This document shows, piece by piece, positions 9,762 through 19,840 of a stretch of DNA of 34,237 bases (position 1 is the first letter of the stretch; every line of letters starts with the position of its first letter). The DNA comes from Tubiluchus corallicola (Eukaryota; Priapulida; Priapulimorpha; Priapulimorphida; Tubiluchidae). The stretch covers positions 1 to 34,237 of the forward strand of contig JAQGDQ010001572.1 in assembly GCA_030141605.1 (NCBI GenBank), in the 5' to 3' direction. The position numbers and the translations under genes are program-made. The notes under the pieces were generated by a model. The model worked only from the letters and a program-made list of their open reading frames with translations, was not told where the DNA came from and did not search any database.

Positions 9762-10589
9762 AACAGTGAGTTCAGACTAAAGAATTTTCTCACCAAGTAA
9801 TACTCAAACGTGTTCAGATTAGAGATCAAAACTTGCTGTGAGTTACTCTCTGACACTCACTTCTCCATTCATGGGGAGAATTTCGAGAGTAACTCGCAGT
9901 GACGTTTGCACTAGACAGCAAATCAACTCACAGCAACTGTCCGAGAGTTTGCCATAACTGTCGACAGTAACTCACAGAAGCAGTTCACACTAGACAGTAA
10001 ATCAACTCACAGCAACTGTCCGAGAGTTTGCATTAACTTGTCGACAGTAACTCACAGAAGCAGTTCACACTAGACAGTAAATCAACTCACAGCACTGTCC
10101 GAGAGTTTGCCATAACTTGCCGACAGTAACTCACAAAACCAGTTCACACTAGACAGTAAATTAACTCACAGCAACTGTCCGAGAGTTTGCCATAACTGTC
10201 GACAGTAACTCACAGAAGCAGTTCACACTAGACAGTAAATTAACTCACAGCACTGTCCGAGAGTTTGCCATAACTTGTCGACAGTAATTCACGAAACCAG
10301 TTCACACTAGACAGTAAATTAACTCACAGCAACTGTTCGAGAATTTGCCATAACTGTCTAGTGTGAACTGCTTCTGTGAGTTACTGTCGACAGTTATGGC
10401 AAACTCTCGGACAGTTGCTGTGAGTTGATTTGCTGTCTAGTGCAAACGTCACTGCGAGTTACTCTCGAAATTCTCCCCATGAATGGAGAAGTGAGTGTCA
10501 GAGAGTAACTCACAGCAAGTTTTGATCTCTAATCTGAACACGTTTGAGTATTACTTGGTGAGAAAATTCTTTAGTCTGAACTCACTGTT
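9762..10589. mobile_element. Satellite-bearing inverted-repeat element at the palindrome centre
   Basis: The ends (GTGAGTTCAGACTAAAGAA and its complement) align with both termini of the element in GALNT intron 3 (27735-30537). The subterminal stretch GAGTTACTCTC...GAGAGTAACTC also aligns, followed by CACTAGACAG satellite units. Here both flanks are the same terminal module facing each other, with about 5-6 units between. It lies between the stops of the two convergent genes. I see no coding capacity. Confidence 0.75.
9999..10352. repeat. Palindrome spacer made of ~79-bp tandem units
   Basis: Arm pairing stops at 9998/10353. The 354 bp between holds about 4-5 head-to-tail units of roughly 79 bp, each with the core CACTAGACAGTAAAT and a GAGAGTTTGC segment. 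The units all point one way, so the spacer is not itself symmetric. The same satellite family makes up the large array in GALNT intron 3 (27905-30480). Confidence 0.9.
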
Positions 10590-10599
10590 ACAAATTTCG

Positions 10600-11808
10600 T
10601 TATAAGTAATCGCCCAAGTCTCTACAGTTTTCTGGTGTACTGCGCTTATACGTCTTCCAGTATTGTCTGAGTTTCTCTGTACTCTGTACATGAGTTGTGA
10701 TGTACGTGTGCAGTTCACACGGAAACCTTCTTTGCGTCAGATAGTTCCCAAACTTGCCACTGTGGCGTCTCGTTATGTTTAACTTATGCGGAAGAATTCC
10801 GGTAATGAAGGCGTCCTCCACGTCCGCGAACGGTTCGTATCTCGCTTGTTCGTGCAAAAGCGTCGCCACATCCATGGACAGGACGTATCCTAATCCGACA
10901 GCATACGGTGGAAAAGTGGCTGCGTTCCAGATCTCCTTCGGCACGTTCCATTTGGACATTGGCGAGTGGACTACCCGGCTGTTATTGTTCAGAAAACCGA
11001 CAATGAGCTTCCGCTTTGGGAAGCCATGTAAACTGGATTCGAGGGCTTCCACGTTGAGGAACACATCGTCATCCGTTTTGAAGACGTATTGTGCCTCTTT
11101 GCAAACTGAGATTGCCCAGTTCAGGAGGAAGAACGTCTTCCTTGTCAAGTTTGCGTAACTGTCGACAAAGTCACCTAGTATGACATCGCGAAATTTGTGA
11201 CTTTCAACCTTGACTTCATGCATAGCTGTCCTGTTACTTGTGCAGCCAAGAATGAACACAGTAGCTGTGGATCCTCCACCTAGACTTCCCCAAGTCTGGC
11301 GCACTGCTTGCCTATTCCTAAAACCTTCATGGTTTGGAGCAGACGTGACGGCCACAAGAACATCCACGTTTTTCTTGGCACATTTCTTTGGTTCATTTAT
11401 AAGCACTTCGCTATCTTCATTGACGACATCATTGTTCATTATTTTTTGTCTGTCTTCACTTGTTTTGCCATCCAATTTGTAATTATCTTTCACTCTTCTG
11501 TGAACTGCAGCATTGTATGTTTTTAATCCATCATTCTTATCTTTGCTTTTCCTACTTCCATGCCAGTCTTTCACAACGATATCATCTTCTGCGATTTTGC
11601 GGTCATCGTCAGTTGCGATCGTCTGTTTGTCCACTTCTTCCAGGGCTGGATGAGCATCACGCTTTTTATCAAACTTGGCTGCACCGATTTGCGCATTAAA
11701 TAAGCTAGTAATCACCATGGAAACGCTGAACAAAACGACGCCGATCACTAAAACTACCGTTGTTACTTTCTTCGTTTTTATCATTTTCTTCAACATTTTT
11801 TGTGTCAT
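10600..11808 (-). CDS. GT31 beta-1,3-glycosyltransferase (B3GALT/B3GNT-like), right copy
   Basis: Mirror copy of the gene at 8543-9751, read on the minus strand from ATG 11808 to the stop at 10600. All 402 residues are the same, and the DNA appears identical as well, including synonymous positions and flanks up to about 11976. Type II anchor, DDD metal motif (246-248) and ED motif (331-332) are intact, so nothing suggests decay. It converges on the left copy with 848 bp between the stop codons. Either the duplication is very recent, or gene conversion keeps the copies equal, or an assembly join has duplicated one locus. Upstream ATGs mirror those of the left copy. Confidence 0.87.
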   Translation of the reverse strand: MTQKMLKKMIKTKKVTTVVLVIGVVLFSVSMVITSLFNAQIGAAKFDKKRDAHPALEEVDKQTIATDDDRKIAEDDIVVKDWHGSRKSKDKNDGLKTYNAAVHRRVKDNYKLDGKTSEDRQKIMNNDVVNEDSEVLINEPKKCAKKNVDVLVAVTSAPNHEGFRNRQAVRQTWGSLGGGSTATVFILGCTSNRTAMHEVKVESHKFRDVILGDFVDSYANLTRKTFFLLNWAISVCKEAQYVFKTDDDVFLNVEALESSLHGFPKRKLIVGFLNNNSRVVHSPMSKWNVPKEIWNAATFPPYAVGLGYVLSMDVATLLHEQARYEPFADVEDAFITGILPHKLNITRRHSGKFGNYLTQRRFPCELHTYITTHVQSTEKLRQYWKTYKRSTPENCRDLGDYL

Positions 11809-12207
11809 TATTTCTGTCAAGTGTGTTACCCATATCTTTCATTGTTTCATCGAATTTCTTGTTAAAAATTGACACTGCACATTTGAAAATTATCTCTGAG
11901 TTTGCCGTATCCGTGTTCAATAACTTGTTGCCTTCATTAACTTGCCGTTGGTGAGTTAGTCTTTCACATCACTAATCATAAAATGTTCAGACATTGGAAC
12001 ACTACAGTCAGTTCACGAGCTACAACGGTGACATTCTCACCACTTTATGCAGGGATTAATGTGCACAGATACGTTCTTTCACCAGGTGTATAAAACATCT
12101 ACTCAGGTGTTTATTTACCTGCAAATCTACAGCTACCTGTCTTTGATTAATGCTTCTTAAATGCACTGAGAACGAAACTCTAATCCTTATAATCTCCTGG
12201 TGTCACT
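11809..12207 (-). other. Upstream region of the right glycosyltransferase gene
   Basis: Mirror of 8149-8542. No promoter recognised. The first arm difference met going outward is a small indel with SNPs at about 11977-11995. Confidence 0.4.
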
Positions 12208-12380
12208 GCATGTGATTGATAGTTGGTGATATATGAGTATCAGCTATTAGTATTGATTGATTGATTAATTGATAGTTGGTGATATATGAGTATCAGCTAT
12301 TAGTATTGATTGATTGATTAATTGATAGTTGGTGATATATGAGTATCAGCTATTAGTATTGATTGATTGATTGATTGATA
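12208..12380 (-). repeat. 53-bp triplicate with ATTG tracts, right arm
   Basis: Mirror of the left-arm triplicate, with (ATTG)n runs between three near-identical units. Confidence 0.9.
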
Positions 12381-12583
12381 ATATCAGTCGGTATCGAAAA
12401 ACTGGCAACTGTTATAGCAGGTTTTCTTATTTTACATTATTTTCTTTCTTTCGCTTTTTTCTTCTGCCATTTTGTTTCCTTTTACAATTTTTTTCTAATT
12501 TACAGTGACATGGGGTGCTGCCACCAAGTGTTCACTTTTTGAGCATTCCATTTGGATCAATTAATTGTAACTTGGCATTTTAA

Positions 12584-12637
12584 GTAATAACAATAACAAT
12601 AACAACAACAACAATAATAATAATAATGATAATAACA

Positions 12638-12670
<33 letters not shown>

Positions 12671-12671
12671 T
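12584..12671 (-). repeat. (AAT)n/(AAC)n microsatellite, right arm
   Basis: Mirror of 7689-7773, with similar length and the same AAC-to-AAT order. Confidence 0.93.
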
Positions 12672-13085
12672 ACCTCGGAAATTCAAATTTCGTTAAACTT
12701 TCAAAGCTACGGCTCAGTGAATCTACTAAGATTGGCAACGGCGCCTTTTTGTCACATTCGCGTGACAAATAGAAGGCGGTAGCATGCTCTATGAATTGCA
12801 GTGTTAGTTTCTGACGACGTAGAGCCTATTTTCGTGACATCACGCGTTTAAGCAGTAACACTTATGCAAACGTGCTTGACGCGCAAGGGAACGTGCCTAC
12901 CATTGCACAAACTGTTGTTTGTTTCTGACGTACGCAATAGCTGCGTTCTGTTGCGTTAATTAACCTTCTAAGCTAACTGTTCAAGTATAAGAAACAATTA
13001 CTAACTTTATAGGCAAGAAAATGTACATTTTGGGCAGTTAAGTAAAATGAGATTGAGTCTAAACAATCGTCCAGTCTTCCCTTAA
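12671..13085 (-). mobile_element. TTAA-flanked MITE, 5' part, right arm
   Basis: Mirror of 7274-7690. Its outer terminus is CCAGTCTTCCCTTAA (TTAA at 13082-13085). Several SNPs separate it from the left copy, for example near 12945-13000. The inner terminus is missing, as on the left. Confidence 0.7.
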
Positions 13086-13211
13086 ATTAGTAGTTGCCTA
13101 TTTTTGTTTGCTAAACATTATATACGTCTCGTCATGTATTTTTATCTAGAGTTAAATTAAATAGACGTTCCCGTCGAAGAGCACAGCAAATTGTGGTGAA
13201 ATTTTCTCAAC

Positions 13212-13516
13212 ATGAAACAGTGCTGGCTGTAATACATTTCACAGAATGATATCATGATATGTTGCTGTCAATTGCACATGAAACAGAGCTGACTGTAATA
13301 CGTTTCACAGAATGATATCATGATATGTTGCTGTCAGTTGCACATGAAACAGAGCTGGCTGTAATACGTTTCACAGAATGATATCATGATATGTTGCTGT
13401 CAATTGCACATGAAACAGAGCTGGCTGCATTACACGTCACAGAGTGATATCATGATATGTTTGTGTCAATTGCACATGAAACAGAGCTGGCTGTAATACG
13501 TTTCACAGAACGATGA
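13212..13516 (-). repeat. 66-bp tandem array, right arm
   Basis: Mirror of 6848-7150, with about 4.5 units carrying ATATCATGATAT and CATGAAACAGAGCTGGCTG. Variant bases are distributed differently from the left array. Confidence 0.93.
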
Positions 13517-13801
13517 TCATTCGTCTTGAAGAAAAAAAAGCGCGCTGCCAATCTTTATCAAAATTATAATAAGTTTTTACTGAAGAATTATGTAGCTAAT
13601 TTTGTTAACATTTCTGCGTGAATATTAGTGAGCTGCAGAAGTTTGAATACTTAAAGCAGGCGCGATTGCGGAAAGCCACGAGGCGCTTACGAAAAGTCAC
13701 GAAGTCTCCCAGTTACGTCGTAATTTTCAAGCGAATGACGACAATCATCACACCTGAAATATTCTAATCAGAGGTAGTATATTTTAAATTTATGTTTTAT
13801 A
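13517..13801. other. Unique sequence between arrays, right arm
   Basis: Mirror of 6558-6847; no gene seen. Confidence 0.5.
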
Positions 13802-13862
13802 GAAAGTTTTTCTGCAAATTTCTTTGTTATGTTTTTCTAAGTTTGAGTGATACATGTAACAG
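13802..13862. other. Right-arm-specific insertion or remnant
   Basis: About 60 bp (from AGAAAGTTTTTCTGC to ATACATGTAACAGC) between the unique stretch and the 46-bp array has no counterpart at the matching left-arm junction near 6557. It marks real divergence between arms or between haplotypes. Confidence 0.6.
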
Positions 13863-15262
13863 CTAAATAAACCAAACATACTGAGTGACCTGTTCTGATT
13901 TATATTAGTAAAATAAACTAAACATACCGAGTGACCTGTTCTGATTTATATTAGTAAAATAAACTAAACATACCGAGTGACCTGTTCTGATTTATATTAG
14001 TAAAATAAACCAAACATACTGAGTGACCTGTTCTGATTTATATTAGTAAAATAAACCAAACATACCGAGTGACCTGTTCGGATTTATATTAGTAAAATAA
14101 ACCAAACATACTGAGTGACCTGTTCTGATTTATATTAGTAAAATAAACTAAACATACCGAGTGACCTGTTCTGATTTATATTACTAAAATAAACTAAACA
14201 TACCGAGTGACCTGTTCTGATTTATATTAGTAAAATAAACTAAACATACCGAGTGACCTGTTCTGATTTATATTAGTAAAATAAACCAAACATACCGAGT
14301 GACCTGTTCTGATTTATATTAGTAAAATAAACCAAACATACTGAGTGACCTGTTCTGATTTATATTAGTAAAATAAACTAAACATACCGAGTGACCTGTT
14401 CTGATTTATATTAGTAAAATAAACCAAACATACTGAGTGACCTGTTCTGATTTATATTAGTAAAATAAACTAAACATACCGAGTGACCTGTTCTGATTTA
14501 TATTAGTAAAATAAACTAAACATACCGAGTGACCTGTTCTGATTTATATTAGTAAAATAAACTAAACATACTGAGTGACCTGTTCTGATTTATATTAGTA
14601 AAATAAACTAAACATACTGAGTGACCTGTTCTGATTTATATTAGTAAAATAAACTAAACATACTGAGTGACCTGTTCTGATTTATATTAGTAAAATAAAC
14701 TAAACATACAGAGTGACCTGTTCTGATTTATATTAGTAAAATAAACTAAACACACTGAGTGACCTGTTCTGATTTATATTAGTAAAATAAACCAAACATA
14801 CTGAGTGACCTGTTCTGATTTATATTAGTAAAATAAACCAAACATACTGATTGACCTGTTCTGATTTATATTAGTAAAATAAACCAAACATACTGAGTGA
14901 CCTGTTCTGATTTATATTAGTAAAATAAACCAATCATACTGAGTGACCTGTTCTGATTTATATTAGTAAAATAAACCAATCATACTGAGTGACCTGTTCT
15001 GATTTATATTAGTAAAATAAACCAAACATACTGAGTGACCCGTTCTGATTTATATTAGTAAAATAAACCAAACATATTGAGTGACCAGTTCTGATTTATA
15101 TTAGTGAAACAAACCAAACATACCGAGTGACCTGTTCTGATTTATATTAGTAAAATAAACCAAACATACTGAGTGACCTGTTCTGATTTATATTAGTAAA
15201 ATAAACCAAACATACTGAGTGACCTGTTCTGATTTATATTAGTAAAATAAACTAAACAACTG
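13863..15262 (-). repeat. 46-bp satellite array, right arm
   Basis: About 30 head-to-tail copies of the 46-bp unit (GAGTGACCTGTTCTGATTTA), against about 24 in the left arm. The outer half keeps the same order of variant units as the left array; the extra copies are towards the palindrome centre. Confidence 0.96.
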
Positions 15263-16074
15263 ATTGACCCTTTCTTTCCTTTAAATTTCATTATAATTAG
15301 CTACCTTCCGCTAACCATAGTCAGTACTAGACTTGGATTGAAACAGAAATGTGTCTGTTTGAAACTCAACAATTGTTTATGCGTTCAGAGTCAAAAAGTA
15401 GAACATTGACCTGCCTCACCCCTATCGTGCATAATACAGCGGTCTAATCGTGCTGTACAGTATGTTTCAGCTGACTGCACACGGGGGGTATGGACCTGTG
15501 ATTAACCAAGCGAGTTTGTCTTCCGTGTCCGACCGGCCTTTTATCCTAAGTTTGGGAGAATTAATGAGCTCAGCTGCCCATTCTTTCAATATGGAAAGTG
15601 AGCTGATAGATTTGAGCGTCGTCAGAGTATAAGTATGTGTCTTCTAAAGTGGTTTTAGAGACAATTTTATAGTGAAAAAGTAAGAAAAAGTCAACGTGCT
15701 GTATTTCCTAGTTTATGACTTTACGTAACCTGAGGTGGCTGGCTGTCTACAACGCGTGGCACTGATATTTCTGTGAGAACATATTATTCATTAAACAAGG
15801 TTAGTTTACAGGCTGTACCTGTTAATTCATCTAAAAAAACTTTGTAGATGTAATTTTGTTCGCTACTTTTGTTCTGTGTAAAATGGAATCACTAAAGTAA
15901 ATCGAAATCTTGACCTTGTAATTTGTAATTGCAATTTATTATCTACTTTTCTTAAATATAAATTACGTAAATATATAAAAATAAGTACATAAATGTATAT
16001 ATTACACAAGAATATAATTTTACGTTATCATGTGCATTATCGCCTTACAACTATTATGCATTATCGTTTCTTCT
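15263..16074. other. Unclassified sequence, right arm
   Basis: Mirror of 4641-5446, with a few SNPs. It contains the mirror of the 60-codon frame (15450-15632), which I do not regard as a gene. Confidence 0.5.
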
Positions 16075-16545
16075 CCTCTTTTCCTTCTTCCTATCCCTAA
16101 TCTTACTATTTTTTCCATTCCATCATGTCTACTAAACCCTAACCATTCTTTCATTAACTCATCCTCCCCTCCTTTCCTTCTTCCTATCCCTAATCTTACT
16201 ATTTTTTCCATTCCATCATGTCTACTAACCCTAACCATTCGTTCATTCACTCATCCTCTCCTCCTTTCCTTCTTCCTATCCCTAGTCTTACTATTTTTTC
16301 CATTCCATCATGTCTACTAACCCTAACCATTCGTTCATTCACTCATCCTCTCCTCCTTTCCTTCTTCCTATCCCTAGTCTTACTATTTTTTCCATTCCAT
16401 CATGTCTACTAGCCCTAACCATTCTTCCATTCACTCATCCTCTCCTCTCTTCCTTCTTCCTATCCCTAATCTTACTATTTTTCCATTCCATCATGTCTAC
16501 TAACCCTAACCATTCTTTCATTCACTCATTTCTGCCACCTTAACA
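16075..16545 (+). repeat. 92-bp tandem array, right arm
   Basis: Mirror of 4170-4640, about five units of 92 bp with CTAACCCTAACCATTC and pyrimidine-rich segments. Confidence 0.93.
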
Positions 16546-16632
16546 AGCCAAGCTTTCAAGGTGTCATACAGCAACTCTTTTATTTGGTTAATTTGACTTC
16601 ATCAACGTTTTTTTACGTATACTGTTTCTTTT

Positions 16633-16710
16633 TTTCAATAACATTGTATGTTGATGCATTGTATATGTATTGCTGGAGTGAAATAAATAGATTGATTGAT
16701 TGATTGATTA
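16633..16710 (+). repeat. (ATTG)n tail with a retroelement-like 3' end, right arm
   Basis: GGAGTGAAATAAATAGATTG is followed by ATTG repeats, the mirror of 4001-4075. Possibly the 3' end of a retroposon; boundaries unknown. Confidence 0.4.
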
Positions 16711-16736
16711 TAACTAGGAATTATCAAATACAGTTA

Positions 16737-16929
16737 TGCTTTAAAAATACTACGAAGAGTAAGATGGTAAAGTTTCAGCATTAATTGCTCATTGCATAGT
16801 TTTATATGCAGTGATACTGCAATTGAATGTACTAGTGCAGTTATTTAGTTGCAGTATGACTGCATATACCTGTGCACTGTGCGATAAGTGCTGAAACGTT
16901 GCCATCATAGTATTAGTATTATTTGTAGC
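16737..16929. mobile_element. Small foldback / MITE candidate, right arm
   Basis: Mirror of 3779-3971, with two ~75-nt imperfect inverted halves. Confidence 0.65.
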
Positions 16930-17042
16930 ATTATTGAAAGTCTGTACCCCCAAGTTCCTGTTCAAATATAATTACGATAATTACAACGGAAATAGAGTTA
17001 CTAAACTACATAATAGTTTATTGACCATTATGTCGCGGTTGA

Positions 17043-17273
17043 TTAAAACATACCGAGTGGAAACGACAAAATTACATAGACACATGCAAGTCAGAAGAGG
17101 TTAAAGATATATTGAAAATAAGACTGAATATGATTAAAGTTAAAGAAAACTACAAGAATGAGTTTAAGCATCAGTTATTATGCCCAGTGTGTGGGGAAGA
17201 TGATGATACTACTGAACATATGCTTAGATGTGACAGATATGGAAAAAAACTCAGATATATTAACGAACAGTGA
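17043..17273 (+). pseudogene. Non-LTR retrotransposon RT C-terminal fragment, right arm
   Basis: Mirror of 3435-3665, read forwards: 76 codons ending in TGA with the zinc-knuckle-like CPVCGEDDDTTEHMLRC and the preceding basic helix. An in-frame TGA at 17040 shows that the upstream RT is lost. The following ~130 bp to the GA tract could be its 3' UTR. Confidence 0.7.
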
Positions 17274-17426
17274 AAATGAAAGATTGCTAGAAATTAGAAA
17301 TCTAGTAAACGAATGCATGGAATACAGGATAAAGACAAATAAAGACATTAAAGTAGGAAAAGACAACTAAAAGATCAGCGTTACTGCAAAATAGACTTTG
17401 CAGCCTATAAAGGTGCCCGCCTCTGA

Positions 17427-17441
17427 CAGAGAGAGAGAGAC

Positions 17442-17507
<66 letters not shown>

Positions 17508-17595
17508 GAGAGAAACAGAGAAAGAGAGTGAGAAAGAAAGAGAGAGTGAGTGAGAGAGAGAGAGAGATGGAAGAGAAAGAAAGAAAGACAGAGAA

Positions 17596-17626
<31 letters not shown>

Positions 17627-17697
17627 TGGGAGAGAAAGAGAGAGAGAAAGAGAGAGAGTGAGAGAGAGAGACGGCGAGAGAGAGAGAGAGAGAGACA
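17427..17697 (-). repeat. (GA)n-rich microsatellite, interrupted, right arm
   Basis: Mirror of the pure CT tract at 3004-3282, but only the first ~80 bp is pure GA. The remainder is a purine-rich mix with AAAG, GTGA and GATGG interruptions. Confidence 0.95.
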
Positions 17698-17761
17698 TTA
17701 GATTCAAACGAATAAGGTGCTGCTTCGGTTGGTTTTAGGCCTGGTTTTCCTAAATTTGCTT

Positions 17762-17780
17762 AGAGAGAGAGAGAGAGAAA

Positions 17781-17860
<80 letters not shown>
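17762..17860 (-). repeat. (GA)n microsatellite, right arm
   Basis: About 100 bp of nearly pure GA, the mirror of 2829-2928. Confidence 0.96.
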
Positions 17861-17864
<4 letters not shown>

Positions 17865-18540
17865 CGAGAATCGCAACCGCAATTACAAACCAGAAAAAAA
17901 TCCAGCATGGTGGTCAAGTAGAATTCCTTGAAGACATATACATTCGTTACATTTCATCATAGTTAAGTGGCGTTTATGTTAATGCGGATGCGGATGCATT
18001 TTCTAATACGGATAAACCCGCGGAAGAGAATCAATAAAAACTGATTTTTCAGAAAGACAAAAAGAATAACTGCAGAAAAACACTAACGCATGCGCAGGCT
18101 GCATAAACAGGTGCATCGAAAACAATATAAACCGATTTTGTCTATTCCGCACAACAAAACGCATCCGCATACTGCATGCCACTTTATGTAACCTAGTTTT
18201 GATCACTCCTATACCTACTTGCTTGTTAAATCTATATAACTGAATGCAGTATAATTACATCAGTATTAATTACAGGTTTGCCTGTAGATTTTTACTCCAA
18301 TAGCCAGAATAGGATAGACCTGTGGTTCTTTCAAATGTATCTAGAGACCGTCTAATCATACGCATGCGCAGATTTGACTGACAGTGAATAGGACCTCAGG
18401 TAATCAATATGTATATTATTAGTAGGTAAAGAATGCTTGCTACTCTTACATCGTAATGTCTTTTGAACTAAGTTTCTAGTGATTCATTAACACCAGTCAA
18501 AATATTTTAAGCACATTAGTTTGTCCAGGCTGTATTGTGT
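17861..18540. other. Unclassified sequence, right arm
   Basis: Mirror of 2148-2828, nearly identical. No gene supported. Confidence 0.5.
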
Positions 18541-18845
18541 TTAGTGGCGTAGCTAATAGGATAGCAAGAGGACTAACCTTCTTCCCGGAGGACAGTTTTC
18601 AAGATTGCCGCTTTTTCAACAAGTTGCTTCAACGACTTAACAACGTGAATTTATGCAACTCAGTTGTCAAAGTTGACTGATTGAACCAAGGATCAAGTTT
18701 CCACAAATCTAGTTATTAAAATATGTTCATGCCTCAGGCTGTTACTGTCTGCTGTGGCATAACCAAACGTATTATTGATTTATATGACATGGCGTCTCTT
18801 TTGTGTAGTTGCTCCCCCTAACTTTAGAACCTGGCTACGCCCCTG
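18541..18845. mobile_element. MITE candidate with GGCGTAGC termini, right arm
   Basis: Mirror of 1851-2147. Starts TTAGTGGCGTAGCTAATAGG and ends CCTGGCTACGCCCCTG. No coding capacity. Confidence 0.6.
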
Positions 18846-19140
18846 GTCGTTCTCTCTATTCTGTGTTGTTCTGTTCTGCTCTTGTTCTGTTCTGTTGTGC
18901 TTTTTCTGCTCTGTTCTGCTCTGCCCTGCTGGTCTGTTCTGTTTCTGCTGTGTTCTGTTATGCTATGTTCTACAATGTTCTGTTCTGTTCTGCTCTTGTG
19001 TTTTGTTCTGTTTTTGTTTCTTCATTTATTTTTGGCGTTGTTTGTCTTTTCGTCTGTCTTGCTCTGTTCTCTTCTGCTCGTTTGTGTTCTGTTCTGTTCT
19101 GTTCTGTTCTGCTCTTTTGTGTTTTGTTCTGTTCTATTAT
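18846..19140 (+). repeat. (GTTCT)n pentamer tract, right arm
   Basis: Mirror of 1584-1838 but about 30 bp longer, through extra TTCTG units near 19085-19135. Confidence 0.85.
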
Positions 19141-19345
19141 ATTTCTGCCATAATAATTTGCTTTTCAGACGTGATAATGAATAGCGATGTGAAATTATAA
19201 ATACATGATTAAATTTTGCTTTTGTTTGACGTGGCTTAAGTTCTAGAATTAGTAGTTTGAGATAAATATGGATGTCAGTTTTCTATTTCCGCCATGTTTG
19301 ACTTTTTTCTACAGTACTGCACAATTTTAATGTCCTGTATTTCTT

Positions 19346-19840
19346 TTCATATCATTTTCCTCCACGCTGTTCAATTTTATATCATTTTGTTCCCACTTGT
19401 TCCGTTTTATATCATTTTGTTATACGTTGTTCCATTTCACATTATTTTTTCCACCATGTTCCATTTCATATAATATTGTTCCACCCGGTCCTATTCAATG
19501 TCATTTCGTTCCATTCTGTTCCATTTCATATAATTTTGTTTCACCCCGTCCTATTCAATGTCATTTTGTTCTGTCCTGTTCCATTTCATATAATTTTGTT
19601 CTACCTTGTTCCATTTCATATAATTTTGTTCTACCTTGTTCCATTTCACATCATTTTGTTCCTTCTTGTTCAATTTCATATCATTTTGTTTCAGCCCGTC
19701 CTATTCAATGTCATTTTGTTCCACCCTGTTCCATTTCATATAATGATGTTCCACCTTGTCGCTATTCAATATCATTTTGTTCCACCTTCCATTTCATATC
19801 ATTTTGTTTCACAATGTCCTTATTAAGTATCATTTTGTTC
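19346..19840 (+). repeat. ~30-bp minisatellite, right arm
   Basis: Irregular 28-31-bp units of the form GTTCCATTTCATATCATTTT. Mirror of 955-1400, slightly longer. Confidence 0.9.

Noticed and set aside
9999-10352. Long-terminal-repeat retrotransposon between the two genes
   Set aside because: No LTR, primer-binding site or gag/pol coding; the spacer is only satellite units.
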